A program made the translations under genes and the position numbers. The notes under the pieces were generated by a model. That model saw nothing but the letters and a program-made list of their open reading frames with translations. It did not search any database and was not told the origin of the DNA. This document shows positions 17,479 to 25,829 of a DNA stretch of 64,000 bases, in pieces (positions within the stretch are counted from its first letter, which is position 1; every line of letters starts with the position of its first letter). The DNA comes from UBA7672 sp038326205 (GTDB lineage Bacteria; Pseudomonadota; Alphaproteobacteria; Caulobacterales; Hyphomonadaceae). Location of the stretch: positions 3,035 to 67,034 of the forward strand of contig JBBQJV010000015.1 of assembly GCA_038326205.1 (NCBI GenBank), written 5' to 3'.

Positions 17479-18789
17479 TCATATCCGTTCGTGGCGTTCC
17501 TGCCCGGACATCTTTTCGATAATTTCGGCGACAAAGCGGATGTGAGCGCGAAGGCGATAGAGGTCATCGGTGTAACTCACCGGCACTTCAACCTTGCTGG
17601 TTTCGGACTGCAGGTCGGCCAGCTTTGCGCGTACCTCGGTTCGCTCCGCCGTACTGTCGGCGGCGCGCCCTGCCGCTTCAAGTTCGCGCAGGTTGTTGTA
17701 CCAGACATAGATCTTGCGCCGGATGCGCCAGCGATAGAGGGGCGGCGCTGCGCGGACCAGCGGGATCATGAGCGTGATGAGCGGAATCGCGAGCACCCAG
17801 GCGCGCTCGAGAAAATTGGCGACGCTGTAGGGGAAGATGCGGCGCATGAAGCTGGGTCCGTTGTCGTAGTAACGCTTCGCCTCGTCGGAGATCGTGATGT
17901 CCGCTAGTTGAGCTGTCGGGAAACGACCCGGCTCGGCGAGCAGCGAGCCCTTGGCGTCCGCCGCCAGCGCTGCCTCGATCAACAACGACTGGACCGCCGG
18001 ATGGAGGTCTTCGCGCACCACAATCTGCGCCGCAGGTGCGATCAGCGTCACATCCTCTCGAGGTAGAATGTTCGCGAGGTCGATTACGCCGCGATAAAGC
18101 GTCACCTCATCAAGATAGGGATGGTGCCGGACCAGCGCAGGCGCTTGCCTCATCGACACGAGTTCTATGTCCGGATCGGCGATGAGGTTGGCGATCCATG
18201 CGGTGGCAGCGCCTGACACGACCAACGCGACGTCGATGTCGCCCTTCTGGAGGGCTGCGGCTGCTGCCTGCCCTGCCAGCGGTACGGCGGTGAAGGCTTC
18301 GGGCTTCACGTCGACTTCGGTGAGGAGCAGGGTAGCAAGCGCGCGGACGCCTGAGCCGTCCGGACCGATGGCGACGCGGAGGCCGGCCAGATCCTGCAGG
18401 TCTGCGACGCGCACCGACGTGCGGTGAAAAACCCAGAGGGGTTCGTAGAACACCGCGCCGATCGAACGGACGCTGTCATCTTTCGCATCGGCGCCTGCTA
18501 CGCCTGTCTGGACGATGCCGACGTCGGCCTGACGCGATTTTACGCGCGCGAGATTGTCGACCGATCCCGCCGTCTCCTGCACGTCCACCTCAATGTCGAA
18601 CTTTCGCAGCATCGCGGCATAGGATTCGGCAGTAGCCGCATAAGCGCCGCCAGCAGCCCCACCCGCCAGGGTGATCCGCTTGGGCGGCGCGGGCGCCATG
18701 AACATGAAGGCAACAACGAGCCCGAGCACCACAATGGCGACCGGCGCGGCATAAACGCGGAGAACAGTCTTGAGCGTCGTATTTTTCAT
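17479..18789 (-). CDS. TAXI-family TRAP transporter solute-binding protein
   Basis: A 436-residue TAXI-type extracytoplasmic substrate-binding protein. An N-terminal signal anchor (about 8-32) is followed by the GGAAGGAYAATAESYAAML-type start of the mature fold, the LRVAIGPDGSGVRALA segment and the substrate-pocket region, with an extra C-terminal hydrophobic span (about 335-355) and a coiled cytoplasmic tail seen in a subset of this family. No TRAP membrane subunits are adjacent, so it may be an orphan receptor or sensor, or use a distant permease. It converges with the LytTR gene. Confidence 0.85.
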   Translation of the reverse strand: MKNTTLKTVLRVYAAPVAIVVLGLVVAFMFMAPAPPKRITLAGGAAGGAYAATAESYAAMLRKFDIEVDVQETAGSVDNLARVKSRQADVGIVQTGVAGADAKDDSVRSIGAVFYEPLWVFHRTSVRVADLQDLAGLRVAIGPDGSGVRALATLLLTEVDVKPEAFTAVPLAGQAAAAALQKGDIDVALVVSGAATAWIANLIADPDIELVSMRQAPALVRHHPYLDEVTLYRGVIDLANILPREDVTLIAPAAQIVVREDLHPAVQSLLIEAALAADAKGSLLAEPGRFPTAQLADITISDEAKRYYDNGPSFMRRIFPYSVANFLERAWVLAIPLITLMIPLVRAAPPLYRWRIRRKIYVWYNNLRELEAAGRAADSTAERTEVRAKLADLQSETSKVEVPVSYTDDLYRLRAHIRFVAEIIEKMSGQERHERI

Positions 18790-18864
18790 CGGACCGTCCC
18801 TGTAGGGCGCCGAAACTAACCAGCAGCCGCGCGAAACGGGAAGAGCGCGTGCTGCGAGAAAGGC

Positions 18865-19068
18865 TCAGGACACGCCGCTTGGTGCGTTTGCAGCCGGTTT
18901 CTGTTGATCCAGCGCATAGGTCACCGCGCCCATCACCAGGGCTGCCAGGATCAGGATGACCCACGGCGGCAAGCGCACGGGACGTTTGGATTTTTGCGGC
19001 GCCTTGGTGTTCTGGGCGTTCTGCAGCTTCTGGGGCTTGCGAAACTTGATGACATTGTCGTCGCTCAA
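18865..19068 (-). CDS. Small single-span membrane protein
   Basis: A 67-residue protein with a basic, Gln/Pro-rich N-terminus, one hydrophobic span (about residues 34-53, LPPWVILILAALVMGAV) and a short polar tail. Proteins of this shape, beginning MSDDN and followed by an R-F-R-K-P-like basic patch, are common in alphaproteobacteria; no function is known to me. It lies upstream of the TAXI gene on the same strand (75-base gap). Confidence 0.6.
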   Translation of the reverse strand: MSDDNVIKFRKPQKLQNAQNTKAPQKSKRPVRLPPWVILILAALVMGAVTYALDQQKPAANAPSGVS

Positions 19069-19286
19069 CGGACTTCCCCACCATTTCTGTCGCGCGCGAT
19101 ACTACTCATCAGCCGGGTGAGCGCCATCCCTTGCCAGACTTCTGCTCCAGACAATCTGGTCCCGACTGGCCGCCTTGCTCCGCTTCCGCCGCAATCGCCT
19201 TTGAGATGCCTTCGGTACTCACACAATTCCGCCCACCGTCGCGCCTTACCTGACCCCTCGCCGACAATAAGAAGGAAAAGGGACCC

Positions 19287-20699
19287 ATGTCGGACTCTGT
19301 AGAACAGCCGCGCCCCAACGAGGGCAGCGGTTACGATCTCTCACGGCTTTTGCCTCAGCGATCGTTCGGACTGAAACTCATCCTTGTGTGCATGCTTGCC
19401 CTGTTGATGGCCATCCCCGCGGGCTTTGTGTGGATGGTGATCTACTCGCGCGCCAGCGACGCACAGGCCGCCATCGCCGAAGTCGCCGCCCTGCGCGGCG
19501 GACCGCAGCAACTGATGGGACCGGCCATCACCGTGCCGTTCGACCGCGAGGTGGTTGTCTCGGTCAACAGCGTAAACCAGGTGCAGACGCAAGTGGGACG
19601 GATGGTGCTTTATCCGGAGACGGGCGCCGTCAATGCGAAGCTCGTCATGGAGGTCCGCAAGCGCGGCCTGCACGACGTGCCGACCTATCGCGCCGACGTG
19701 GACTTCACCGCAACGTTCAATCCCGAACGGCTCGCCCGCGAGGCGCCAACCGGAGCACGCATGCGCTGGGCGGACGCGCGTGTCTATATCAGCATGTCCG
19801 ACCTGCGCGGCGCCAAGGACGCACAGCTGACCGTGGGCGGCCAGTCGCTGGACGTGGCGCCGGTCGAGAACTTGGCGAGTGAGACGTTCAGCCGTCCGGG
19901 CCTCATGCCCGGCCTGCTGGGCGCGCCGCTCGGCTGGACGGAGGCGCCGGTGGGGCCATTGCAAGCGACCGCAAAGCTCAACATCTCGGGCGCGCAACGC
20001 GTTGCAGTGGCGGCGTTTGCGCGTGACACGACGATCAACCTTGCCGGCGACTGGGGCTCTCCCAGCTTTGACGGCGGCGCGCTACCCGACCAGCGGCAAG
20101 TGACGAAGCAGGGGTTCACCGCGATGTGGCGTATCCCATTTCTTGCGCGCGGCGCGCCGGGCGCGGGCGTTGATCTGTCGTTCGATACGCTGGCCTATTC
20201 GAGCCCCGGCGTAACGCTGCTCGATGAGGGCAATCCATATCAGAGTGTGGAGCGGGCGTTGAAATACGCGCCGATGTTCATTGGTCTCGTCTTCCTCGCC
20301 TACTTCCTGTTCGAGGCGACCAGCCGGGTGCGCGCCCACCCGGCGCAGTACGTGCTGGTCGGTCTGGCCCAGACGGTGTTCTACATGCTGCTGCTATCGA
20401 TCTCGGAGATCATCGGGTTCACTATCGGCTTCCTGGTCGCAGCGACGGCGACGGTCTCGGCGCTGTCCTTCTATGCCGGGGCGGTGTTCGCCTCGCGTGC
20501 GGCGATGGTGAAGGCGTTCGTCGTCTTCTCCATGCTCTACACTCTGATCTACGTGCTGATGCGCATGGAGGACTATGCCCTGCTCGTCGGATCGATCGCC
20601 AGTTTCGCAGCGATCGCGGGCACGATGTGGATGACGCGCAACCTCGACTGGTATGGTGTGGGCCGCTCACAGGTCCCGCCACGGGAGAGCGCTGCGTAA
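19287..20699 (+). CDS. creD: CreD-family inner-membrane protein
   Basis: A 470-residue inner-membrane protein of the CreD family. It begins with a cytoplasmic tail and a transmembrane segment near 30-50, then a long periplasmic domain (about 55-320) starting with the family-typical SRASDAQAAIAEVA...GGPQQLMGPAITVPF region, then five to six closely spaced spans (330-455). In enterobacteria CreD responds to the CreBC two-component system and affects envelope phenotypes; no creBC is seen here. AAGGAAAAGG precedes the ATG. The mechanism is unknown. Confidence 0.9.
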   Translation: MSDSVEQPRPNEGSGYDLSRLLPQRSFGLKLILVCMLALLMAIPAGFVWMVIYSRASDAQAAIAEVAALRGGPQQLMGPAITVPFDREVVVSVNSVNQVQTQVGRMVLYPETGAVNAKLVMEVRKRGLHDVPTYRADVDFTATFNPERLAREAPTGARMRWADARVYISMSDLRGAKDAQLTVGGQSLDVAPVENLASETFSRPGLMPGLLGAPLGWTEAPVGPLQATAKLNISGAQRVAVAAFARDTTINLAGDWGSPSFDGGALPDQRQVTKQGFTAMWRIPFLARGAPGAGVDLSFDTLAYSSPGVTLLDEGNPYQSVERALKYAPMFIGLVFLAYFLFEATSRVRAHPAQYVLVGLAQTVFYMLLLSISEIIGFTIGFLVAATATVSALSFYAGAVFASRAAMVKAFVVFSMLYTLIYVLMRMEDYALLVGSIASFAAIAGTMWMTRNLDWYGVGRSQVPPRESAA

Positions 20700-20750
20700 G
20701 GCAGAAGGGCGGGCGTCGAGAGGCGTCCGCCTGACTTGCTCCGATTTGAT

Positions 20751-21659
20751 CTACGGCGCCCTCAGCGGTTCGAACGGTCGATCGGGATCGTTGGGCAGGA
20801 TGGTGTCGACATAAGCGCGCAGCTTGTCAGTCACCGCTTGCGGGTCACCGGCGAGATTCTCCCACGGGATCGGCGGACCGAAGGTCAGATGGAATTTGTC
20901 GCCCTGCTTGTTCAGCAGTTCGCGGAACAGCGTGATGTCGCGCAGCTCGCGGTTGATCCCGCAGAAGGCGTAGTAAAGCGCCGAGTTTTTGCCCGTCACA
21001 TGCAGCGGCGTCACCGGCGCCTTGTTCTTGCGGGCCAGCGAGACGGCGGTAGGCATCCACGGCTCGTCGACCAGTTTGCCGCGCTGCATCTGAGCGAGCG
21101 CGCCGGACGGAAAGATCAGCAGCAAACGTTCACCAGCGAACGCGGCTGCGGCTCGGCGCAGGGTTTCGCGCGTCTTCTGGATGCTGCGCTTTTCCTGCAC
21201 CCACTCGACCGGGATGATGACCTCGGCGAAGTGCGGATTGACGCGGCAGGCGTCGGCATTGGCCATGATCTCGATATCGGTGCGAACGTCGTCGAGCGCC
21301 GCAAGCACGATCGAGCCATCGGCAAGACCAGTCGGGTGATTGGACACGATGACCGCGCGCCCGGCTTTCGGAACGCGATCAAGCCCGCTCGCCGTAACCT
21401 TCAGGCCAAGCACCTTGTCGAGGTAAGCGAAACATTCCTTGCCGGAGGTGATCGTCTTGATGTGGTCAGCCCAGCGCAACGCCTTGCGATAGCCCAGCAG
21501 CGAATAGAGCGCCGGGCGCACGACTGGCCATGACCAGTGCCCGACCCATGAGGGACAGCGCTCCTCGATCATGATGTCGACGATGTGCCCGGGGCGTGAT
21601 TCGGGGTCGATAAAAGCGGAAAGTCCTTGATCTATCGGAGGATTTGGGGCGTTCGTCAC
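20751..21659 (-). CDS. Lysophospholipid acyltransferase (PlsC-like)
   Basis: A glycerolipid acyltransferase of about 302 aa. The acyltransferase block I motif appears as SNHPTGLADG (His and Asp of the catalytic pair, with five intervening residues rather than four), followed by block III as FPSGALAQ. No obvious membrane spans except a weak hydrophobic segment around the N-terminal third. GTG 21659 is the preferred start because GAGGG lies seven bases upstream; a longer form from 21695 is possible. It probably acylates a lysophospholipid or ornithine-lipid precursor; the exact acceptor is not deducible. Confidence 0.82.
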   Translation of the reverse strand: MTNAPNPPIDQGLSAFIDPESRPGHIVDIMIEERCPSWVGHWSWPVVRPALYSLLGYRKALRWADHIKTITSGKECFAYLDKVLGLKVTASGLDRVPKAGRAVIVSNHPTGLADGSIVLAALDDVRTDIEIMANADACRVNPHFAEVIIPVEWVQEKRSIQKTRETLRRAAAAFAGERLLLIFPSGALAQMQRGKLVDEPWMPTAVSLARKNKAPVTPLHVTGKNSALYYAFCGINRELRDITLFRELLNKQGDKFHLTFGPPIPWENLAGDPQAVTDKLRAYVDTILPNDPDRPFEPLRAP

Positions 21660-21835
21660 ATGATCACCCTCGACTTGGCGTTCGGGATGGTCCAATCAGC
21701 GCCGTTAACCATTGGTAACCGTTACCACGCGAAACTCTGTTGCACATACTTCGTGATTGCGGAACGTAGTGAAAGTTCGCGTCACAAGCCGATCTGGATC
21801 ATCCGGTGGAGGGGGGTCTGATCTGGGGGAAGCCG

Positions 21836-22273
21836 ATGAAAGTCTTATGGGTGGAAGATCACGCCCGAGCGTGCGAACTGCTTGCGGCGGCTGCCGCTGC
21901 GGCTTCGCGCAAACGCTATGGCATCGACCTGGTCATCGCGACATCTCTTCTCGACGCCGAGCGCAAGTTGCGGCTGGAGCGGTTCGACCTAGTCGTGATC
22001 GACCTGCTGCTTCCCGACTCGGCTGACGAGGACGCGACCGTTACACGCATCGCCAGCATGGGCCGTTTTCGCGTCGCCATCGTCTCCGGCAGCGATCGCC
22101 GCGACGAAGTCATGAAGAGCCTGGTGCAGGCTGGCGTCGATTGCGCGCCAAAGGCTGTCGGCAAGGAAGACCTGCCGCTCGCCGATTTCGTGCGCCGGCC
22201 GGAGCTGTTCCGCGATTTCCTGCACGCGCAGATGCCCGCCCAGCAAGCCGGCGTCAAATCGGCTGCAGGCTGA
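21836..22273 (+). CDS. Stand-alone response-regulator receiver domain
   Basis: A 145-residue CheY-like domain without an output module. The acidic pocket (VEDH near residue 6-9), the phosphoacceptor Asp in VVIDLLLPDS (about 56), the conserved Ser in VSGSD (about 82) and the switch Lys in PKAVGKEDL (about 106-112) are in order. ATG 21836 follows GGGGGA at a good distance. It has a C-terminal 25-residue extension. No kinase is adjacent, so its partner is unknown; single-domain receivers usually act as phosphate sinks or protein-binding switches. Confidence 0.82.
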   Translation: MKVLWVEDHARACELLAAAAAAASRKRYGIDLVIATSLLDAERKLRLERFDLVVIDLLLPDSADEDATVTRIASMGRFRVAIVSGSDRRDEVMKSLVQAGVDCAPKAVGKEDLPLADFVRRPELFRDFLHAQMPAQQAGVKSAAG

Positions 22274-22354
22274 TACCTGCCGACTGAAGCACCCGCTTCT
22301 AAATTCCGCCCGCTTGCTTCGTCAGTCTCCCCGCAGAGCTGGGGAGTTCGTATC

Positions 22355-22930
22355 ATGTTGCTGAAGAGGATCGTGGTCGGCCTCGCCATGGCGCCAGCCA
22401 CACCCACAATAGCGCAGACCTCTCCGGACGAAATCGCCGTCCGAGCGGTGATCGCCGACTGGTAGGCCCGTGTTGCATAATCGCCCGCCGATGCCCCCTG
22501 GGTGCTGATGGCGCCCAGCGCGATCGATATCGTTCCGGGCTATTCGGTCGCCGCTAACCTCCACAGCGGTTCGGCCGCCATTCGCGGGACGTGGCTCAAT
22601 CACGAGCTGGCCGCGCGGGCGCTGTGGTTCGCCTACGACATCGACGTGCTGAAGGTAGACGCGCGCCTCGCAAAGGCGATCGTGTGGGAGCGCGGCTATT
22701 TCTAAGCCTCGGCGCCACAGAAAACCTATGAGAACGCTGCCTCGGCCATGTTCGTCCTCGAGAAGCAGGCGAACGGGGCGTGGAAAACCCTGGCCCACAA
22801 CGCAACCTCGCAGGGCATCCCGCCCAACGAGAACACCGATCCGATACCCGACCTGCGGGCGCTCTATTACCAGCGCTGCGGCAGCGCCTGCGATCCGGCA
22901 ACGGACGCAGTTAAAGTGAAGGGTTTCTGA
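22355..22930 (+). pseudogene. NTF2-like secreted protein, inactivated by three in-frame stops
   Basis: One uninterrupted frame of 192 codons from ATG 22355 to TGA 22930 reads as an NTF2-like/SnoaL-type protein with an N-terminal signal sequence, but carries TAG at 22463, TAA at 22478 and TAA at 22703. There are no frameshifts. Recognisable stretches on both sides of each stop (VIADW*A, ERGYF*ASAPQKTYENAASAMFVLEK, LAHNATSQGIPPNENTDPIPDLR) match this family's pattern, where Tyr is expected at the first and third stop. The simplest reading is a fairly young pseudogene. Confidence 0.8.
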
Positions 22931-22942
22931 GCTCTTTAGTCA

Positions 22943-22996
22943 TTGACATTGAACATTTTATCCCACATTTTTTGATTTCTCGATTTTGTGGGATAA
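22943..22996 (+). promoter_or_regulatory. Promoter-like TTGACA and 10-bp palindromic operator
   Basis: TTGACA at 22943-22948 is a perfect -35 hexamer, followed by an AT-rich stretch. The arms TTATCCCACA (22958-22967) and TGTGGGATAA (22987-22996) form a perfect 10-bp inverted repeat with a 19-base spacer, spanning the predicted -10 and transcription start and ending just before the ribosome site of the nucleotidyltransferase gene. The arms lack a downstream T-run, so a repressor site fits better than a terminator. Confidence 0.6.
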
Positions 22997-23001
22997 TTCT
23001 T

Positions 23002-23997
23002 GTGGCGGTCGAGCCATTCAGCGACGAACAAGCCCGGACACTGGTCAATCTGCGCCAGCGCTACGAGGTGTGGATGGAGGCGGAGCAAGAGCTAGCCGCC
23101 CTTCCCTACGACCTGCGCCGCAAGGACGTGAACGGCCGCATCTATCTGTACGAAATCGCCGACCGCAGCGGGAACGGCAAAAGTCTCGGCGCTTGGTCGC
23201 CTGAGCATGAAGCGCGTTTCAACGCCTATCGCGAAGCGAAGGCGGGTGCGAAGGCGCGCGTCGATGCAAGCCGTAGCGCATTGACCGAGACGGGGCGGCT
23301 GGCGCGCGCCCTGCGCGTGCCGATGCTGGCGAGCCGCGCGGGCGAAATCCTGCGGGAATGCGATCGCCGCAACCTGCTTGGCGAAAGACTGCTTGTGATC
23401 GGCACCAATGCGATGCCGGCCTATGCGCTGGAGGCGGCGGGCTTTCTCCACGATGCACCCGATGAGACGGACGACTTCGATCTCGCCTGGTCATCGCAGA
23501 CATCGCCGGACGAAGCGCTCGTATGGACCATGCTGAAGGCCGTCGATCCGACGTTCAACGTCAACACCGAACGGCCCTTCCAAGCGCGCAATGCCAGCGC
23601 ATATGAAGTCGAACTGCTGATCGCGCCTTCGCGCGCCTCGACCTATGGAAAGCGGGATCGCCCGCTTCCCGTCGAGCTGCCAGAACAGGAATGGCTGCTG
23701 CTGGGCCGGACGGTGGATCAGGTGCTGATCTGCCGCGATGGGTCGGCGGCGCGAGTGGTGGCGCCCGATCCACGTTGGTTCGCGCTGCACAAACTCTGGA
23801 TGTCGGTGCTCGACAGACGGTCTGCCCTGAAGCGCCCCAAGGACAAACGACAGGGCATTGCCCTGCTCGACGCTGTGGCTGGCACGATGCCCCAATTCCC
23901 GCTGGATGCCGCCTTTGAGCGGGACCTGCCGCCGGAGCTCCGCTTGCATTATGAGACGTGGCGAGCGCGCCGCGACGCAAAACCGCTTCCCCTTTGA
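23002..23997 (+). CDS. GSU2403-family nucleotidyltransferase-fold protein
   Basis: A soluble protein of about 331 aa resembling the GSU2403 nucleotidyltransferase-fold family (Pfam NTP_transf_8 type). An N-terminal helical region with the PYDLRRKDVNGRIYLYEI segment is followed by the NTase fold: LLVIGTNAMPAYALEAAG, then the metal-binding D-x-D of ETDDFDLAW (about residue 155-165), and a C-terminal domain with WFALHKLWMS and RPKDKRQGIAL. The substrate is unknown. GTG 23002 is chosen (GGGA eight bases upstream); TTG 22972 would lie inside the operator palindrome. Family members are often sporadic, which suggests horizontal spread. Confidence 0.8.
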   Translation: MAVEPFSDEQARTLVNLRQRYEVWMEAEQELAALPYDLRRKDVNGRIYLYEIADRSGNGKSLGAWSPEHEARFNAYREAKAGAKARVDASRSALTETGRLARALRVPMLASRAGEILRECDRRNLLGERLLVIGTNAMPAYALEAAGFLHDAPDETDDFDLAWSSQTSPDEALVWTMLKAVDPTFNVNTERPFQARNASAYEVELLIAPSRASTYGKRDRPLPVELPEQEWLLLGRTVDQVLICRDGSAARVVAPDPRWFALHKLWMSVLDRRSALKRPKDKRQGIALLDAVAGTMPQFPLDAAFERDLPPELRLHYETWRARRDAKPLPL

Positions 23998-24025
23998 CCG
24001 TGAACACCGCTATGCGCGGACGCAC

Positions 24026-25168
24026 ATGACACGCGTCAAACAGCTCTACGCAGAACGCCTTGCCGCCGGGAAGCTGGCGCCGGACCCGGCTCAGGCCGCC
24101 GCCATCGAGCGGCTGGACGGGCTGTCAAAAGCGTTGTCGGCCTCGCACGGCTGGTTCGGCGGCAAAGCCCGCCCGAAAGGTCTCTACATCTGGGGCAAGG
24201 TCGGGCGCGGCAAGTCCATGCTGATGGACCTGTTCTTCGAGGCGGTGACGCTGAAGGACAAGAAGCGCGTCCACTTCCACGACTTCATGCTGGAGACGCA
24301 CGCCTTCATTTTTGAATGGCGCAAGATGAGCGCCACCGAGCGTCGCCGGCATCCAGCTTACGTGCGCGACGCCGGCGACGATCCCATCGCGCCAACCGCA
24401 AAGCGCATTGCCGATCAGGCCCGGCTTTTGTGTTTCGACGAATTCCACGTCATGCAGATCGCCGACGCGATGATCCTGAGCCGCCTGTTCGAACACCTGT
24501 TCGAGCGCGACGTTGCCATCGTCGCCACATCGAACCGCAAGCCGTCTGACCTCTACGTCAACGGCATCAACCGCGAGCTGTTCCTGCCCTTCATCCGCCG
24601 GCTTGAGGAAGAGGTGGACGTGATCGAACTGAAATCGGGGCGCGACTTCCGGCTCGAACGCCTGACGGCGGCTCCCGTCTACTACGCACCGCTTGGCGCC
24701 GAAGCAGACGCGGCGATGGATACCGCTTTCGCGCGCCTGACGGCAGGCGCTGCGCCCTCCGCTGAATCCCTTGATGTGCAGGGACGCCAGCTACGCATCA
24801 ACGCACAGGCGATGGGTGTCGCGCGCTTCACCTTTGACGAACTCTGCAAACAACCGCTCGGCGCCGCCGACTATCTCACACTCGCGCGTCACTACCCCAC
24901 CATTCTGCTCGACCGCGTCCCGCAGATGGGCAAGGACGAGCGCAACTGGGCCGCGCGCTTCGTCACGCTGATCGATGCGCTCTATGAGTCCAAGACCAAG
25001 CTAGTGATGTCAGCCGCCGCCCAGCCAGACACGCTTTACGTCGCCGGCGATGGCGCCTTCGAGTTCGAACGCACGACCAGCCGCCTGCACGAGATGCGCT
25101 CAGCGGACTATCTGGCTGCCGAGCGCGCCGACCCCCTTGAAAAGCTAGGCCCTGTCGACGCGAGCTGA
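24026..25168 (+). CDS. zapE: Cell division ATPase ZapE (AFG1-like)
   Basis: AFG1-type P-loop ATPase of 380 aa. The Walker A motif GKVGRGKS (about residue 56), the Walker B segment LLCFDEFHV (about 137), sensor-like ATSNRKPSDLY and the C-terminal family motif region (LLDRVPQMGKDERNWAARFVTLID) are present. In E. coli ZapE affects Z-ring stability; mitochondrial Afg1 is a protein quality-control factor. The zapE-mdh order is common in alphaproteobacteria. ATG 24026 starts 28 bases after the nucleotidyltransferase stop. The 3' end overlaps the convergent DUF1203 gene by 24 bases. Confidence 0.93.
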   Translation: MTRVKQLYAERLAAGKLAPDPAQAAAIERLDGLSKALSASHGWFGGKARPKGLYIWGKVGRGKSMLMDLFFEAVTLKDKKRVHFHDFMLETHAFIFEWRKMSATERRRHPAYVRDAGDDPIAPTAKRIADQARLLCFDEFHVMQIADAMILSRLFEHLFERDVAIVATSNRKPSDLYVNGINRELFLPFIRRLEEEVDVIELKSGRDFRLERLTAAPVYYAPLGAEADAAMDTAFARLTAGAAPSAESLDVQGRQLRINAQAMGVARFTFDELCKQPLGAADYLTLARHYPTILLDRVPQMGKDERNWAARFVTLIDALYESKTKLVMSAAAQPDTLYVAGDGAFEFERTTSRLHEMRSADYLAAERADPLEKLGPVDAS

Positions 25169-25609
25169 GTAGCAGCCATGCATCGCGTTGTGCACATGCA
25201 GGTAGGCAATTTCAGGATCGGCCAGCAGGCGTTCGATCACCTGCTTCACCGCAACGCCCAACGCCATGTCCGCCGTCAGCAGCATGCCTGCCGCGCTGAA
25301 GGCACGTACCGCCAGTGGCCGCCCGCTGAACACTTGCGGCAGCTCACCGGGAGCGAGGCTTGCCTGCTCCGCCCCTTCGATGACGAAGATCGCATAGTGC
25401 GAACGATAGGGCGTGTCGGCGTCCTGATGCTCATAGTTCAGCAGCAGCGCCCGTTCACCCGGCCGCGCATCGCGCAGGCTCACCCGGCAGGGAAACCTGT
25501 CGCTCTCTCCTGCACAGCGCGCAACGATGCCGCGGCTGTCGAGGTCATCGTCCGAAAGTCCAAAAAGACGCGCGAAGGTGTCGACCGGAAGCGCGCTGAC
25601 CTGAAACAC
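25145..25609 (-). CDS. DUF1203 family protein
   Basis: A 154-residue soluble protein matching DUF1203 (VFQVSALPVDTFARLF at the start; CRVSLRDARPGERALLLNYEHQ; PYRSHYAIFV; AYLHVHNAMHGCYSARV at the end). The function of the family is unknown. GTG 25609 is preferred, with GGAG eight bases upstream; longer in-frame extensions are low-complexity and lack a ribosome site. Tail-to-tail overlap with zapE is 24 bases. The 220 bases between this gene and mdh hold both genes' divergent promoters. Confidence 0.82.
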   Translation of the reverse strand: MFQVSALPVDTFARLFGLSDDDLDSRGIVARCAGESDRFPCRVSLRDARPGERALLLNYEHQDADTPYRSHYAIFVIEGAEQASLAPGELPQVFSGRPLAVRAFSAAGMLLTADMALGVAVKQVIERLLADPEIAYLHVHNAMHGCYSARVDRA

Positions 25610-25829
25610 GATGCCATCTCCGTGATTGCTGCGGCTGGTATGCCGTCCTCCGCGCGCCGCCGCAGACGGAAAACCGACAAGGCAGTGGACCGACCGGCTC
25701 CGCACAGGTGCGGGCCGCATTGCCCCCCCGCTCCCATTGCGCTAACGGATCGCGCGTGAAGTCCGGGGCGTGGCCCCGAAGCCCGTTCCGCAACCTGCGC
25801 CCGCCGCACCCGCATCAGGAGACCTCCCC

